Below are positions 46,056 to 54,698 of a DNA stretch of 64,000 bases, piece after piece. The DNA is from Verrucomicrobiota bacterium (lineage in GTDB: Bacteria > Verrucomicrobiota > Verrucomicrobiia > Verrucomicrobiales > DEV007), in the NCBI GenBank assembly GCA_018970725.1, contig JAGWVU010000004.1, positions 108,901 through 172,900 of the forward strand, written 5' to 3'. The notes below the pieces were generated by a model. The model had not been told where the DNA came from. It worked only from the letters and a program-made list of their open reading frames with translations, and searched no databases. Numbering within the stretch: the first letter of the stretch is position 1; every line of letters starts with the position of its first letter. The position numbers and the translations under genes are program-made.

Positions 46056-47981
46056 ATGAGCGACCCCATCCACCATGAATGCGGCATTGCCTACATCCGC
46101 CTGCGTCAGGACCCGGCCTACTACCATGCCAAATACGGGACCGCGCTCTGGGGGTTCAACAAGCTTTTCCTTCTGCTCCTGAAGCAACGGAACCGCGGCC
46201 AGGACGGTGCCGGCATCGGCTGCTGCAAGCTGGATGCGGCCCATGGCAAACGCTTCCTCTTCAACGACCGCACGGTGAAGAAGGATCCCGTGAACCGTCT
46301 CTTCCAACGCCAGCAGGAGGAACTCGCCCAACTCATCCATGCCGGGCTCATCGACCTGACCAAACCAGCCACGGTGAAGGAGCATTTCCCGTTCGGCGGA
46401 GAGAATCTCGTGGGCCATCTGCGATACAGCACATCCGGAGGCGTGACCGAGGCTTACTGTCATCCCCAGGTCAGGGAAAGCAACTGGCCCACGAAGTCCC
46501 TCATGGTCCTGGGGAACTTCAACATGACCAACGTCTCCGACCTCAAGAAACACATGGTGGCGCGGGGGCAACATCCGTTCCATGACACCGATACCCAGGT
46601 GATCCTCGAGGAGATCGGCTTTCATCTGGACGAGGCCCACACGGACATTTACCGGGCGGAACGGGACAAGGGCACGGACGGCCCGGACATTCCCAAGGTC
46701 ATTAGTAACCAGTTCGACATCCCGAAGATCATCGAGGAGTCGGCCCGCACTTGGGACGGCGGCTATACCATCGTCGGCCTCATCGGAAACGGGGACGGTT
46801 TCGTGATGCGCGATCCCCATGGCATCCGCCCCTGCTATTACATCGAGGATGACGAAGTGATCGCCTTCGCCTCGGAACGGACGCCCCTGATGACCGTCTT
46901 CCACAAGGAGGTGGAGGAGATCCGCGAACTGCCCCCGGGGCACGTTGCCTCCATCCGACCGTCCGGGGAATTCCGCATCAAACCCTTCACGGAACCAAAG
47001 CCCCGCCAATCCTGCACCTTCGAGCGCATTTATTTCTCCCGGGGCAACGACCCCGACATTTACCGGGAGCGCAAGCAACTCGGGGCGCGGCTCGTGCCCC
47101 AGATCCTCGAGGCCATCGACCGGGATCTCGACAAAACAGTCTTCAGTTTCATCCCGAACACCGCGGAAACCGGCTACCACGGCCTCATGGACGGATTGCG
47201 GGAGTGGCGCCGGAACCGGGTCCGCGAGGAACTGCGGGAATTGACCGCCCGGGGGGAGCGGCTCCCTGAGGAGGCCTTCGACCGGCTCATCATGTCCGGC
47301 TGGCCGCGCGGAGAGAAGGTCGCGAACAAGGACGAGAAGTTCCGCACCTTCATCAGCAAGGAGGCGGGCCGCAATGAACTGGTGGCCTTTGCCTACGACA
47401 TCACCTACGGGGTGGTCGATGGCGACAATCTGGTGGCCTTGGACGATTCCATCGTGCGTGGCACCACGTTGCGGGAATCCATCCTCCGCATTCTGGCCCG
47501 TACCAAACCGCGCCAGATCATCATTGCCTCCACGGCCCCGCAAATCCGCTACCCCGATTGCTACGGGATCGACATGAGCGAATTGGGCAAATTCCTCGCC
47601 TTTCAAGCCGCCATCGGATTGCTCCGGAAACGTGGCATGGAACAGGTGGTGCGGGAGGTTTACGCCCGGTGCCTCGAAGAGGTGCGCAAGGATCCGGCCC
47701 TCATGGAAAACCGGGTCAAGGCCATTTACGCCCCCTTCTCCCCGGGCGAGCTTTCGGAGGAAATGGCGCGGCTGATCACGCCGCCAGACATCTCCTGGAA
47801 GGGGGAGGTCCACCTGCTCTTCCAAACGATCGAAAACCTCCACGCCGCCCTCCCGGATCATCAGGGGGACTGGTATTTCACCGGGAATTATCCGACACCG
47901 GGGGGATACGCCGTGGTCAACCAGGCCTACATCGACTTCTTTGAAGGCCGGGACGGCCGTCCCTACGACGGTTGGATCTGA
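46056..47981 (+). CDS. purF: amidophosphoribosyltransferase, long form
   Basis: A 641-residue enzyme for the first step of purine synthesis (PRPP plus glutamine to phosphoribosylamine). I chose the ATG at 46056, with AAGGAG 12 bases upstream. The class II glutamine amidotransferase domain starts at C9 in HHECGIAYIRL, so an eight-residue propeptide must be removed to free the nucleophile. LVGHLRYSTSG and GNFNMTN follow. The C-terminal phosphoribosyltransferase domain has the PRPP loop NLVALDDSIVRGTTLRESIL. It is longer than the E. coli form (about 505 residues), with insertions around residues 190-230 and 400-450, as in the extended PurF of Bacteroidetes-type genomes. Divergent from lgt. Confidence 0.9.
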   Translation: MSDPIHHECGIAYIRLRQDPAYYHAKYGTALWGFNKLFLLLLKQRNRGQDGAGIGCCKLDAAHGKRFLFNDRTVKKDPVNRLFQRQQEELAQLIHAGLIDLTKPATVKEHFPFGGENLVGHLRYSTSGGVTEAYCHPQVRESNWPTKSLMVLGNFNMTNVSDLKKHMVARGQHPFHDTDTQVILEEIGFHLDEAHTDIYRAERDKGTDGPDIPKVISNQFDIPKIIEESARTWDGGYTIVGLIGNGDGFVMRDPHGIRPCYYIEDDEVIAFASERTPLMTVFHKEVEEIRELPPGHVASIRPSGEFRIKPFTEPKPRQSCTFERIYFSRGNDPDIYRERKQLGARLVPQILEAIDRDLDKTVFSFIPNTAETGYHGLMDGLREWRRNRVREELRELTARGERLPEEAFDRLIMSGWPRGEKVANKDEKFRTFISKEAGRNELVAFAYDITYGVVDGDNLVALDDSIVRGTTLRESILRILARTKPRQIIIASTAPQIRYPDCYGIDMSELGKFLAFQAAIGLLRKRGMEQVVREVYARCLEEVRKDPALMENRVKAIYAPFSPGELSEEMARLITPPDISWKGEVHLLFQTIENLHAALPDHQGDWYFTGNYPTPGGYAVVNQAYIDFFEGRDGRPYDGWI

Positions 47982-48050
47982 CCCGCCATCCCGCGGAACT
48001 TTGACAGACCCGTTTTACAACCGGCCCGGGTATGGCCTAAGATACGGGGC

Positions 48051-49418
48051 GTGAGTCCGCAGCCAGCATCACCGTCCACCTCCAATCCGGTCAAGGGAGA
48101 AGCCTTCATCCCTTTTCTGCGCCGGGAACTCCTCAGGATTTGCCTCGAGGACGGCCGACTCACCCCGGCAGATCAGGACAGGTTCGGGCGTTTTTGCGAG
48201 ATGTTCGCCGCCTACACCCACTTCCTGTTTCATCGCAAGGCGGAGGATTTCAAGTCCAACTACTGGTGCTTCAACCCGGATCACGAAGGCCGGTCCTGCG
48301 GGGAGATGCCTCCGGAGGAACTCGGGAAAGCGGCCGGAGCGGTCGTCTCAAGTTTCAGCGAACTCGCCGAACTCGCCAACTACCACCAGGTCTCCCGCGA
48401 GGAGTTGGAACGCAGTTTCAAGGACTCCACCCTCGTCGAATTGGCCACCGATGTCGATCTCGACGATTTCGAGCGCGTCGCCACCTTCGCCCGTGGCGGC
48501 TCCCGGCGGAAAATCAAGGTCCCGAGGATGTTCCGCGAGGTGGAGATCGAGGCGGAGTTCTGGGATTGCGTCATCCTCCTGCTTCATTTCAAGGGAGAGG
48601 ATCACTTCGTCACGGCCAAACATCGGAAGGCCGGGACCAAACCGGACCTCCGTTTCAAGCCGGGCAAGATTTACACCTATCACTACAAGGACGTCCCGAA
48701 ATCCGATCTTGAGTTGCTCTTCCCCAACGTCCGGATCAGCATGACGAACAAGGACAAGCTCATGATGAGCGTTCCGGCGATCGGAGCCGGGGCCGCCGTT
48801 CTGGCAAAGGTCGGCGGACAATTCGTTCTTCTCATCGTCGCGGTGGCTCTCGCCATGGGCTGGAACTGGTTGCGTCATCAGATCGACCCCCTCGAACAAC
48901 ACAACAGCGTCCAAGCTCTGGCCGCACTCAGCGCCGTTTTCACCATCGTCCTCGCCTTGGCCGGGTTCGCCTTCAAACAGTGGAACACCTACAAGAACAA
49001 GCGGAACAACTTCCTCAAGCTCGTCGCCGAAAACTTGTTCTACCGCAATCTGGCCACGAACCAGTCCGTCTTCAGCCGGCTCCTCGACAGCGCGGAGGAG
49101 GAAGAGTGCAAGGAAGCGATGCTGGTCTTCTACCACCTCCTCGCCAACCCCGGCCCGGCGGTGACCGCGGCCGAACTCGATGCGACCATCGAGGCTTGGA
49201 TGCGCGGGAAGTTCGGATCGGTGGTGGATTTCGATATCCAGGGGCCCATCGATCATCTCGGCCGCATCCAGGGGCGCGACCGGTCCGGAAAAATGACGCC
49301 CCTCCTGACGGTGGACGAGGCCGGTCGGTTGCAGATCCCCGGGCTCGACGATGCCTTGCATATTCTTGATGACCTTTGGGATACGGCGTATGGTTACAAC
49401 CAAGCCCCGCCGGCATGA
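48051..49418 (+). CDS. DUF3754 (TMEM143-like) membrane protein
   Basis: A 455-residue protein starting with GTG at 48051. Cytoplasmic N-terminal part of about 240 residues contains LKFKPGKIYTYHYKDVPKSDLELLFPNVRISMTNKDKLMMSVPAIG-like DUF3754 signatures. Two transmembrane helices follow at about 255-276 (FVLLIVAVALAMGWNWL) and 293-311 (ALSAVFTIVLALAGFAF). The C-terminal part has NLFYRNLATNQSVFSRLLDSAEEEECKEAMLVFYHLL, also typical of the family. DUF3754 occurs in bacteria, plants and mitochondria (TMEM143) with no assigned function. The stop overlaps the VF530 gene by four bases. Confident on family, not on role. Confidence 0.85.
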   Translation: MSPQPASPSTSNPVKGEAFIPFLRRELLRICLEDGRLTPADQDRFGRFCEMFAAYTHFLFHRKAEDFKSNYWCFNPDHEGRSCGEMPPEELGKAAGAVVSSFSELAELANYHQVSREELERSFKDSTLVELATDVDLDDFERVATFARGGSRRKIKVPRMFREVEIEAEFWDCVILLLHFKGEDHFVTAKHRKAGTKPDLRFKPGKIYTYHYKDVPKSDLELLFPNVRISMTNKDKLMMSVPAIGAGAAVLAKVGGQFVLLIVAVALAMGWNWLRHQIDPLEQHNSVQALAALSAVFTIVLALAGFAFKQWNTYKNKRNNFLKLVAENLFYRNLATNQSVFSRLLDSAEEEECKEAMLVFYHLLANPGPAVTAAELDATIEAWMRGKFGSVVDFDIQGPIDHLGRIQGRDRSGKMTPLLTVDEAGRLQIPGLDDALHILDDLWDTAYGYNQAPPA

Positions 49419-49675
49419 GCCAGACACCCCCCGCTCAAACCTCCCGTGACCCGCTTCACGGCGTCACCTTGGAACGCATGGTCACCACCCTGCAGGAAAC
49501 CCACGGTTGGGAAACCATGGGGCGCCGCATCCCGATCCGCTGCTTTCTTCATGATCCCAGCGTCAAATCCAGCCTGACTTTCCTGCGCAAAACTCCCTGG
49601 GCACGTCAAAAGGTTGAGTCTTGGTTTATCGAACATCTCCGCCAATGCCCTGCTCCCCCACGAGAAAAGCCGTGA
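49415..49675 (+). CDS. VF530 family DNA-binding protein (DUF2132)
   Basis: An 86-residue protein from the ATG at 49415, overlapping the previous stop (ATGA). Its whole length matches VF530: DPLHGVTLERMVTTLQETHGWETMGRRIPIRCFLHDPSVKSSLTFLRKTPWARQKVESWFIEHL. The founding member, from Vibrio, has a solved small alpha/beta structure with a suggested nucleic-acid-binding role. The physiological role is unknown. It is translationally coupled to the DUF3754 gene. Confidence 0.9.
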   Translation: MSQTPPAQTSRDPLHGVTLERMVTTLQETHGWETMGRRIPIRCFLHDPSVKSSLTFLRKTPWARQKVESWFIEHLRQCPAPPREKP

Positions 49676-49753
49676 GATTCCCTCCTTGCCGGGCCTCGGT
49701 CCGGTAAGGCATGTTACCCGGACCCTGCCTGCCCTTACGAACGCCACCCACCC

Positions 49754-50425
49754 ATGAGTTTCCTGCGCCGGATCTATCCCTTCAATCTTGAGCAAACGAT
49801 CAACCTCCTGAGCGAGTTCGGCCCGCTCATCACTTTGTTTGTGGTGAACGCCATCTTCGGGGTCACCGCGGGCGTCTGGTCTCTCATCGGCACCACCCTG
49901 CTGGCCCTCGTCGCCATGCGGGTCTTCCTCAACAAACTCCCGATCCTCGCCCTCATCGCCGGCGGGTTCACCCTGATCTTCAGTTCCGTTTCCCTGCTGA
50001 CCCATGACCCCGTCTGGGTCCAGATCAAGGTCACCCTGTTCAACGCCGCCTTCGCCGCATTCCTCGGGTTCGGTCTCGTCACGAGAAAAAATTTCTTCAA
50101 ATACGCGTTCGAGAGCACGTTCCACTACACGCAGGAAGGCTGGAACCGTTTCACCCTCGGCATGATGATCCTGTTCCTCGTCCTCGCCGTGGCCAACGAG
50201 GGGATCCGTCTCGCGTTCTGGCACGCGAATTCCTACGAACTCTTCGGCCACCAGACCACCGGACTCCAGATCTGGATTCTCTTCAAGGTCGCCGTCGTCA
50301 TGCCGGGCAGCGGTCTCTACGCGTTCCTCCTCACCCGCCCGATGCGCAAATATGCCATCCCGCCGGAAGACGTCGCCGCTGCCAAGACCACGGAGACCGC
50401 CGTCGAGGTTTCCATGATCCCCTGA
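49754..50425 (+). CDS. yciB: inner-membrane septation-type protein YciB/IspA family
   Basis: A 223-residue polytopic membrane protein with LLSEFGPLITLFVVNAIFGVTAGVW, the family's opening 'EfgPl.lFf' signature. TLIFSSVSLLTHDPVWVQIKVTLFNAAFAAFLGFG and the NRFTLGMMILFLVLAVANEGIRL region are also typical. Five helices are visible. YciB affects cell-envelope synthesis and division in enterobacteria; its molecular activity is uncertain. This copy is some 40 residues longer at the C-terminus than the E. coli form. Confidence 0.88.
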   Translation: MSFLRRIYPFNLEQTINLLSEFGPLITLFVVNAIFGVTAGVWSLIGTTLLALVAMRVFLNKLPILALIAGGFTLIFSSVSLLTHDPVWVQIKVTLFNAAFAAFLGFGLVTRKNFFKYAFESTFHYTQEGWNRFTLGMMILFLVLAVANEGIRLAFWHANSYELFGHQTTGLQIWILFKVAVVMPGSGLYAFLLTRPMRKYAIPPEDVAAAKTTETAVEVSMIP

Positions 50426-50469
50426 TCCTTCGCGCTCGACTCCGGCGGACCCGCCGCGTAGTCTCGGGC

Positions 50470-51375
50470 ATGGATGAGTCTCCCCTGAACCGACGGCATT
50501 TCATCGTCAATGCCTCCGCCTCGATCGGATTTTCCGCTTGGCTCAGCGATCACCTCGCCGCCGCGGACGCCGCCGCCGGTGGTGGCAAGGTCCGGCATTC
50601 GGTCTGCAAATGGTGCTACCGTGGCATCCCCCTCGAGACCCTCTGCCAGGCCGCCAAAGAGGTCGGACTGGAATCGATCGAACTGCTCGACCCGGCGGAT
50701 TTCCCGGTGGTCAAAGCCCACAGTCTTCACTGCGCCATGGTCAGTTTTCCGACCATCGAAGGCCCGGGAGGCGTCAAGATTGGCCCCATTCCCAAGGGCT
50801 GGAACCGGCTCGAGCACCATGATCTCCTTGTCCAGGCTTACGAACCTCTCTTGGAGGTCAGCGCAGCCGCCGGCTTCAAACAGGTCATCTGCTTCAGCGG
50901 CAACCGGGACGGTTTGAGTGATGAACAAGGCCTGGAACACTGCGCCACCGGCTTGCGTCGCCTTCTTCCAAAGGCCGAAAAACTCGGCGTGACCCTCGTG
51001 ATGGAACTCCTCAACAGCAAGGTCAATCACCCGGACTACATGTGCGACCATACCGCTTGGGGAGCCGCCCTTTGTGAACGGCTCGACTCAACCCCGCACT
51101 TCAAGCTCCTCTATGACATTTACCACATGCAGATCATGGAGGGGAATGTCATCGCCACCATCCAGAAGCATCATCAGCACATCGCCCACTACCACACGGG
51201 TGGCGTTCCCGGCCGGGCGGAAATCGATGAAACCCAGGAACTCAACTATCCGGCCATCGTCCGCGCGATTCAGCAAACAGGATACGCTGGCTACCTGGGC
51301 CAGGAGTTCATCCCCAAAAGGGAAGACAAAATCGCCTCGCTCAAGCAGGCGGTCGGAATCTGCACGGTAAGTTGA
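50470..51375 (+). CDS. hydroxypyruvate isomerase-like TIM-barrel protein with Tat-type signal
   Basis: A 301-residue protein of the xylose-isomerase-like TIM-barrel (AP endonuclease 2) superfamily. The N-terminus is twin-arginine-like (LNRRHFIVNASASIGFSAWLS), so export is likely. Core motifs: ETLCQAAKEVGLESIELLDP, GFKQVICFSGNRDG, LVMELLNSKVNHPDYMCDH (metal-binding Glu), KLLYDIYHMQIMEGN (Asp and His ligands), HYHTGGVPGR and YLGQEFIPK. The arrangement is close to hydroxypyruvate isomerase (Hyi), but exported paralogues in this group act on unknown sugars or sugar acids. Convergent with the tRNA-Pro gene. Confident of fold, less so of substrate. Confidence 0.82.
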   Translation: MDESPLNRRHFIVNASASIGFSAWLSDHLAAADAAAGGGKVRHSVCKWCYRGIPLETLCQAAKEVGLESIELLDPADFPVVKAHSLHCAMVSFPTIEGPGGVKIGPIPKGWNRLEHHDLLVQAYEPLLEVSAAAGFKQVICFSGNRDGLSDEQGLEHCATGLRRLLPKAEKLGVTLVMELLNSKVNHPDYMCDHTAWGAALCERLDSTPHFKLLYDIYHMQIMEGNVIATIQKHHQHIAHYHTGGVPGRAEIDETQELNYPAIVRAIQQTGYAGYLGQEFIPKREDKIASLKQAVGICTVS

Positions 51376-51392
51376 AACCGCGGAGGAAAAAA

Positions 51393-51467
51393 TCGGGCTG
51401 ACTGGATTCGAACCAGCGGCCTCCTGCACCCCATGCAGGCGCGCTACCAAACTGCGCCACAGCCCGT
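51393..51467 (-). tRNA. tRNA-Pro, anticodon GGG
   Basis: Minus-strand cloverleaf: acceptor CGGGCTG with CAGCCCG, including the proline-typical C1-G72 pair; D arm GCGC/GCGC with AGTTTGGTA loop. The anticodon stem CCTGC/GCAGG encloses the ATGGGGT loop with anticodon GGG. T arm GCTGG/CCAGT with TTCGAAT loop; discriminator A. No CCA is encoded. Reads the CCC and CCU proline codons, which suits the high-GC coding bias. Confidence 0.92.
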
Positions 51468-51549
51468 TCATGCCCGGGAACTCCAAAGGAGAAAACCCGG
51501 GGGAAGACTTATCAACCGGAAATCCCGGATGATCAAGGACGAGATTCGA

Positions 51550-52179
51550 TCAGTTGCCGGCCAGATAGGCGGCCGTGCTCGCATGGTCCGGCTTCATCGC
51601 TGCCGCCCCCTTGTGCCAATCCATCGGACAGACTTCGCCATGCTGTTCAAAATGTTGAAGCGCGTCCACCATGCGGAGCGTTTCCGCGACGGAGCGCCCG
51701 AGCGGCATGTTGTTGACCACCTGGTGTTGGACCACGCCTTCCTTGTCGATCAAAAACAGTCCGCGGTAGGCGACCAATTCACCCTCGACACACAGGTCAC
51801 CGTCGTCATCGATGTCGTATTCCCCGGCGAGCACGCCATACGCGTAGGAGATGGTCTTGTTGGTATCCGCCACCAGAGGGTAGCCGACGCCCTTGATGCC
51901 ACCTTGGTCGCGAGGCACCTGAAGCCATCCCCAATGGGAAAATTCCGTATCCGTGGAGCAACCGACGATGACGGTGTCACGCTTGCGGAATTCCTCGATC
52001 GCGTCTTGGAAGGCATGGAGTTCCGTCGGGCAGACAAACGTGAAATCCTTGGGATAAAAGAACAGCACCACGTAGGACTTTCCGAGGTAAGCATCGAGGG
52101 AAAAGTCTTCAACGACTTCCCCGTTAACGACTGCCTTGGCGGAAAACGAGGGGGCACTTTTGCCAACGAGAACGGACAT
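51550..52179 (-). CDS. typical 2-Cys peroxiredoxin (AhpC/Prx1 type)
   Basis: A 209-residue cytoplasmic enzyme reducing hydrogen peroxide and organic peroxides. Peroxidatic C50 lies in FFYPKDFTFVCPTELHAF. Resolving C183 lies in GEVCPMDWHKG. GCSTDTEFSHWGWLQVPRDQGGIKGVGYPLVAD follows family form. Odd: between GVLAGEY and RGLFLIDKEG there is an acidic insertion of about 12 residues (DIDDDGDLCVEG) with an additional Cys130. No dedicated AhpF or thioredoxin reductase is beside it, so the reductant is unknown. Confidence 0.93.
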   Translation of the reverse strand: MSVLVGKSAPSFSAKAVVNGEVVEDFSLDAYLGKSYVVLFFYPKDFTFVCPTELHAFQDAIEEFRKRDTVIVGCSTDTEFSHWGWLQVPRDQGGIKGVGYPLVADTNKTISYAYGVLAGEYDIDDDGDLCVEGELVAYRGLFLIDKEGVVQHQVVNNMPLGRSVAETLRMVDALQHFEQHGEVCPMDWHKGAAAMKPDHASTAAYLAGN

Positions 52180-52286
52180 GATGGTAGAGGTGTTTGCGAT
52201 TGAGTTGAAAGAAACGCCGCGAATCTCCCCTGCTCCGGCCCAATGTCAACCACCGGACTCGGCCCGACGCGGCGCGGTGAAGGCTT

Positions 52287-53858
52287 TCAGGGCGTGATCC
52301 GCTTGAAAACGAGGTGACCGGTCCTTGCGAATCCTTCGGTCTCTCCATCGACAACCACCTCGATCCTTCCCTCGACCTCCTCGAGTTCACCGAAACTCCA
52401 CTGCTCCCCGTGAGACTTCGCCGTCAGGAGCCGGCCATCGATCCGCAAGGTCCACGGAGGGCGGTCCGCATCCCGGGAGGCCTGCCAGTCCACCCGCACC
52501 CCGACCTTTCCCGCGGTCTTCAGATGCCACCGCAAAACGGAGGAACCGACCCGCTCGGCGTCTTCCTCCCGCAACCACAAATCCGGCGCCCCGGGCGGCC
52601 CCAACCACAGCGGAACCGGCTCGAGATCAAACTGTGAGACCTGCAGATACCACCTCACAAAATCCGATTTGAGGCGCGCCAGGACAAAGGGATACTCCCC
52701 GCCGACCTCGTAAAGCTGCAGCGGGTCCGCTTGCAAATCGAACAATTCCCACCGTTCCCCGGGAGCCAGCTCCGGATTCCGCCGCGTTCCGGGGTCCCGC
52801 ACCGCCAGCCAATTCGTGTTCCGGAACGAGGTCCGGGCGGTGGAGGGATCACGCCCCCGGACCACCACATTTCCAATGTCCCGGTTCGGCCATCGCTCCG
52901 GGCGCTGGTTGCCCAACAGCGGCCAAAGGTTCATCCCGTCCATCGGCCGATCATCCGGCATCCGGGCTCGCGCCAACCCGGCGACGGTGACAAACAAATC
53001 CACGTTCTGCGCAATGTCGTGAACCGTCAGCCCCGGCTCGATCACTCCAGGCCAATGCCAGAATCCGGGAATCCTCACCCCGCCCTCCGACAGACTCCCC
53101 GGACCGCCAAAAAGCTTGGAGGAACCGTAGGCATCCGGCCGGTCGGAAACCAGGATCGTCAGCGTGCGCCCGGCCCGGGCGTCCGCATCGACCTGCGCCG
53201 ACAAGGCTCCGGCCATCCGATTGAGCACGATGAGCCCCTTCTCCCCCGGTGGCACCGTCACCCAACAGAGAAACGGCCGCCCGCGGGATTCTTCCACGAA
53301 GGCCTCCGCCTCCGACACAATCCCGTTCCAAGGATCCGTCACGGCGGTCTCGGGACCCAGCCCCCGTTGGATCCAGTTCCGGTCGCTTTCCCAATCCGCC
53401 CGGCAACGTCCGGCAAAGCGGGAGAATCCTTGGGAGACCGGATGCTGCGGCGGTTGGGAACCGTGCCGCCACCAGCCGAAAAAACCCGTCGCGTAACCGG
53501 CCGACTCGCAGACCTCGGCCAGCGTCACCTCCAGCTCGTGAAGCAACTGCTCTCCGCCACCGTCCCCCGAAACCCCGTTGCGCAGGAAGTGACGCCCGGT
53601 GAGCAGCTCGGCGTGACCGGGCGCGGCCACCGGATTGCCGTGGAAGCGGCGCAAATTGGCCCCCTGGTCACGCAACCGGACCAAGGCATCGAGCGAGCCC
53701 CCCTGCCGCCAATCCATCGCCTGCTCCCAGCCGCATCCGGAAGCCACCAAAACGATCACGTTCGGCTGATCCGCCCCCGCGTCCCCGGCAACCACCGTCC
53801 CGGATGCGGAGAACATCAGGCACACCAGCTGGACCACCCTCGTTCGCACGAACGCCAA
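52287..53858 (-). CDS. sulfatase-fold protein lacking the catalytic residues (predicted pseudoenzyme)
   Basis: A 523-residue exported protein (signal peptide ending near residue 25). Fold markers of the formylglycine sulfatases are clear: QPNVIVLVAS, SLDALVRLRDQGANLRRFHGNPV, LLTGRHFLRNGV, TLAEVCESAGYATGFFGWWRHG, GGPGSLSEGGVRIPGFWHWPGVIEPG, LFVTVAGLA and WELFDLQADPLQLYEV. The CxPSR activation motif, however, reads AAPGH (residues 78-82), so the formylglycine cysteine and arginine are gone. The usual DDLG metal-binding pair near residue 40 is SGCG. The 'DNG' block is SDRP. Catalysis by the sulfatase mechanism is therefore not expected; a binding or scaffolding role is possible. Divergent from the PP2C-like gene. 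Confidence 0.85.
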   Translation of the reverse strand: MAFVRTRVVQLVCLMFSASGTVVAGDAGADQPNVIVLVASGCGWEQAMDWRQGGSLDALVRLRDQGANLRRFHGNPVAAPGHAELLTGRHFLRNGVSGDGGGEQLLHELEVTLAEVCESAGYATGFFGWWRHGSQPPQHPVSQGFSRFAGRCRADWESDRNWIQRGLGPETAVTDPWNGIVSEAEAFVEESRGRPFLCWVTVPPGEKGLIVLNRMAGALSAQVDADARAGRTLTILVSDRPDAYGSSKLFGGPGSLSEGGVRIPGFWHWPGVIEPGLTVHDIAQNVDLFVTVAGLARARMPDDRPMDGMNLWPLLGNQRPERWPNRDIGNVVVRGRDPSTARTSFRNTNWLAVRDPGTRRNPELAPGERWELFDLQADPLQLYEVGGEYPFVLARLKSDFVRWYLQVSQFDLEPVPLWLGPPGAPDLWLREEDAERVGSSVLRWHLKTAGKVGVRVDWQASRDADRPPWTLRIDGRLLTAKSHGEQWSFGELEEVEGRIEVVVDGETEGFARTGHLVFKRITP

Positions 53859-53929
53859 CTTCCAACTTGCGCGCCGCTTCTGTCAAGGGAACGGTGGGTT
53901 TCCCCCAGAGCGGAGCCGCCTGGCAACCC

Positions 53930-54631
53930 ATGTATACCGGGTATTCACACACCATGTCCGGCCGGAAGCGCAACTTCACGGACCGCCGCGCCAACGAGGA
54001 CCGGGTCCTCGTCCGTCCTCTTCCGGGTTCGGACCACGCGATCCTCGCCGCGGTGGCGGACGGCGTCAGCAACTGCGCGGACGGAGGGGCCGTGGCCCAT
54101 TGGCTGATTCACGACCGCCTCGGCCTCGATGAGCTCCCCACCGGACCGGGGACCGACTTGGGCCGCCTCATGGCGCTTTATCTTCGCACGGTGCATGACG
54201 ATTTTTTGGCCCGGTTTGAGTCTGACCCGGACATGATGGAGAGCGCCTGCACCCTGGCCGGGGTATTGGCCAGAGGGACCGAGGCCTGCGTGTTTTGGTG
54301 CGGCGATTCCCCGGTCCACCTGCTGCACCGGACCTCCTCCGGTTACGAGGGCGAAACCCTCACCATTCCGGACAAAATCGAAGGCACCGCGATGCTGACC
54401 GACTGTTTCTGCGGCCTCACTCCGTTTGACTTCGGCAGCCGGTTGGTCGCGCTTTCCCCCGGGGATCTCCTCATTTGCGCCACCGACGGTCTGCTTCCCT
54501 CGGCCCGGGATCTGGCGGAAAGCGTGACCCTCCACGGCTTCGGCGCATCTTGGATTGAGCGGATCTGCGCCGAATCCCATGCCTTTCCGGACTCGGACGA
54601 TGTCGGGGTGGCGGCGTTCCGCTTCGACTGA
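53930..54631 (+). CDS. PP2C-like serine/threonine phosphatase
   Basis: A 233-residue cytoplasmic protein from the ATG at 53930 (ATG at 53954 is possible). The open frame further upstream overlaps the divergent sulfatase-like gene and is not used. PP2C motifs: ANEDRVLV (Asp24), AAVADGVSNCADGGAVAHWLI (metal Asp and Gly), ACVFWCGDSPVHLLH, LLICATDGLLPSARDL, and the closing DSDDVGVAAFRFD. It is smaller than usual (about 240-260) but has the key aspartates. It would remove phosphates from Ser/Thr on unidentified targets; no kinase is adjacent. Confidence 0.82.
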   Translation: MYTGYSHTMSGRKRNFTDRRANEDRVLVRPLPGSDHAILAAVADGVSNCADGGAVAHWLIHDRLGLDELPTGPGTDLGRLMALYLRTVHDDFLARFESDPDMMESACTLAGVLARGTEACVFWCGDSPVHLLHRTSSGYEGETLTIPDKIEGTAMLTDCFCGLTPFDFGSRLVALSPGDLLICATDGLLPSARDLAESVTLHGFGASWIERICAESHAFPDSDDVGVAAFRFD

Positions 54632-54698
54632 TATTCAGCGGATTCGCCAGCATTTCGTGAAAGAAGCGGCTCACCAGGCCCGTTTTCACGAGAGCCCC

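Noticed and set aside
46032..47861. 609-codon open frame on the minus strand
   Set aside because: Antisense shadow of purF, whose catalytic motifs are all on the plus strand.
48001..48043. TTGACA before the DUF3754 gene as promoter
   Set aside because: No -10 element lies at 16-18 bases; the nearest candidates (TATGGC, TAAGAT) are 24 and 31 bases away.
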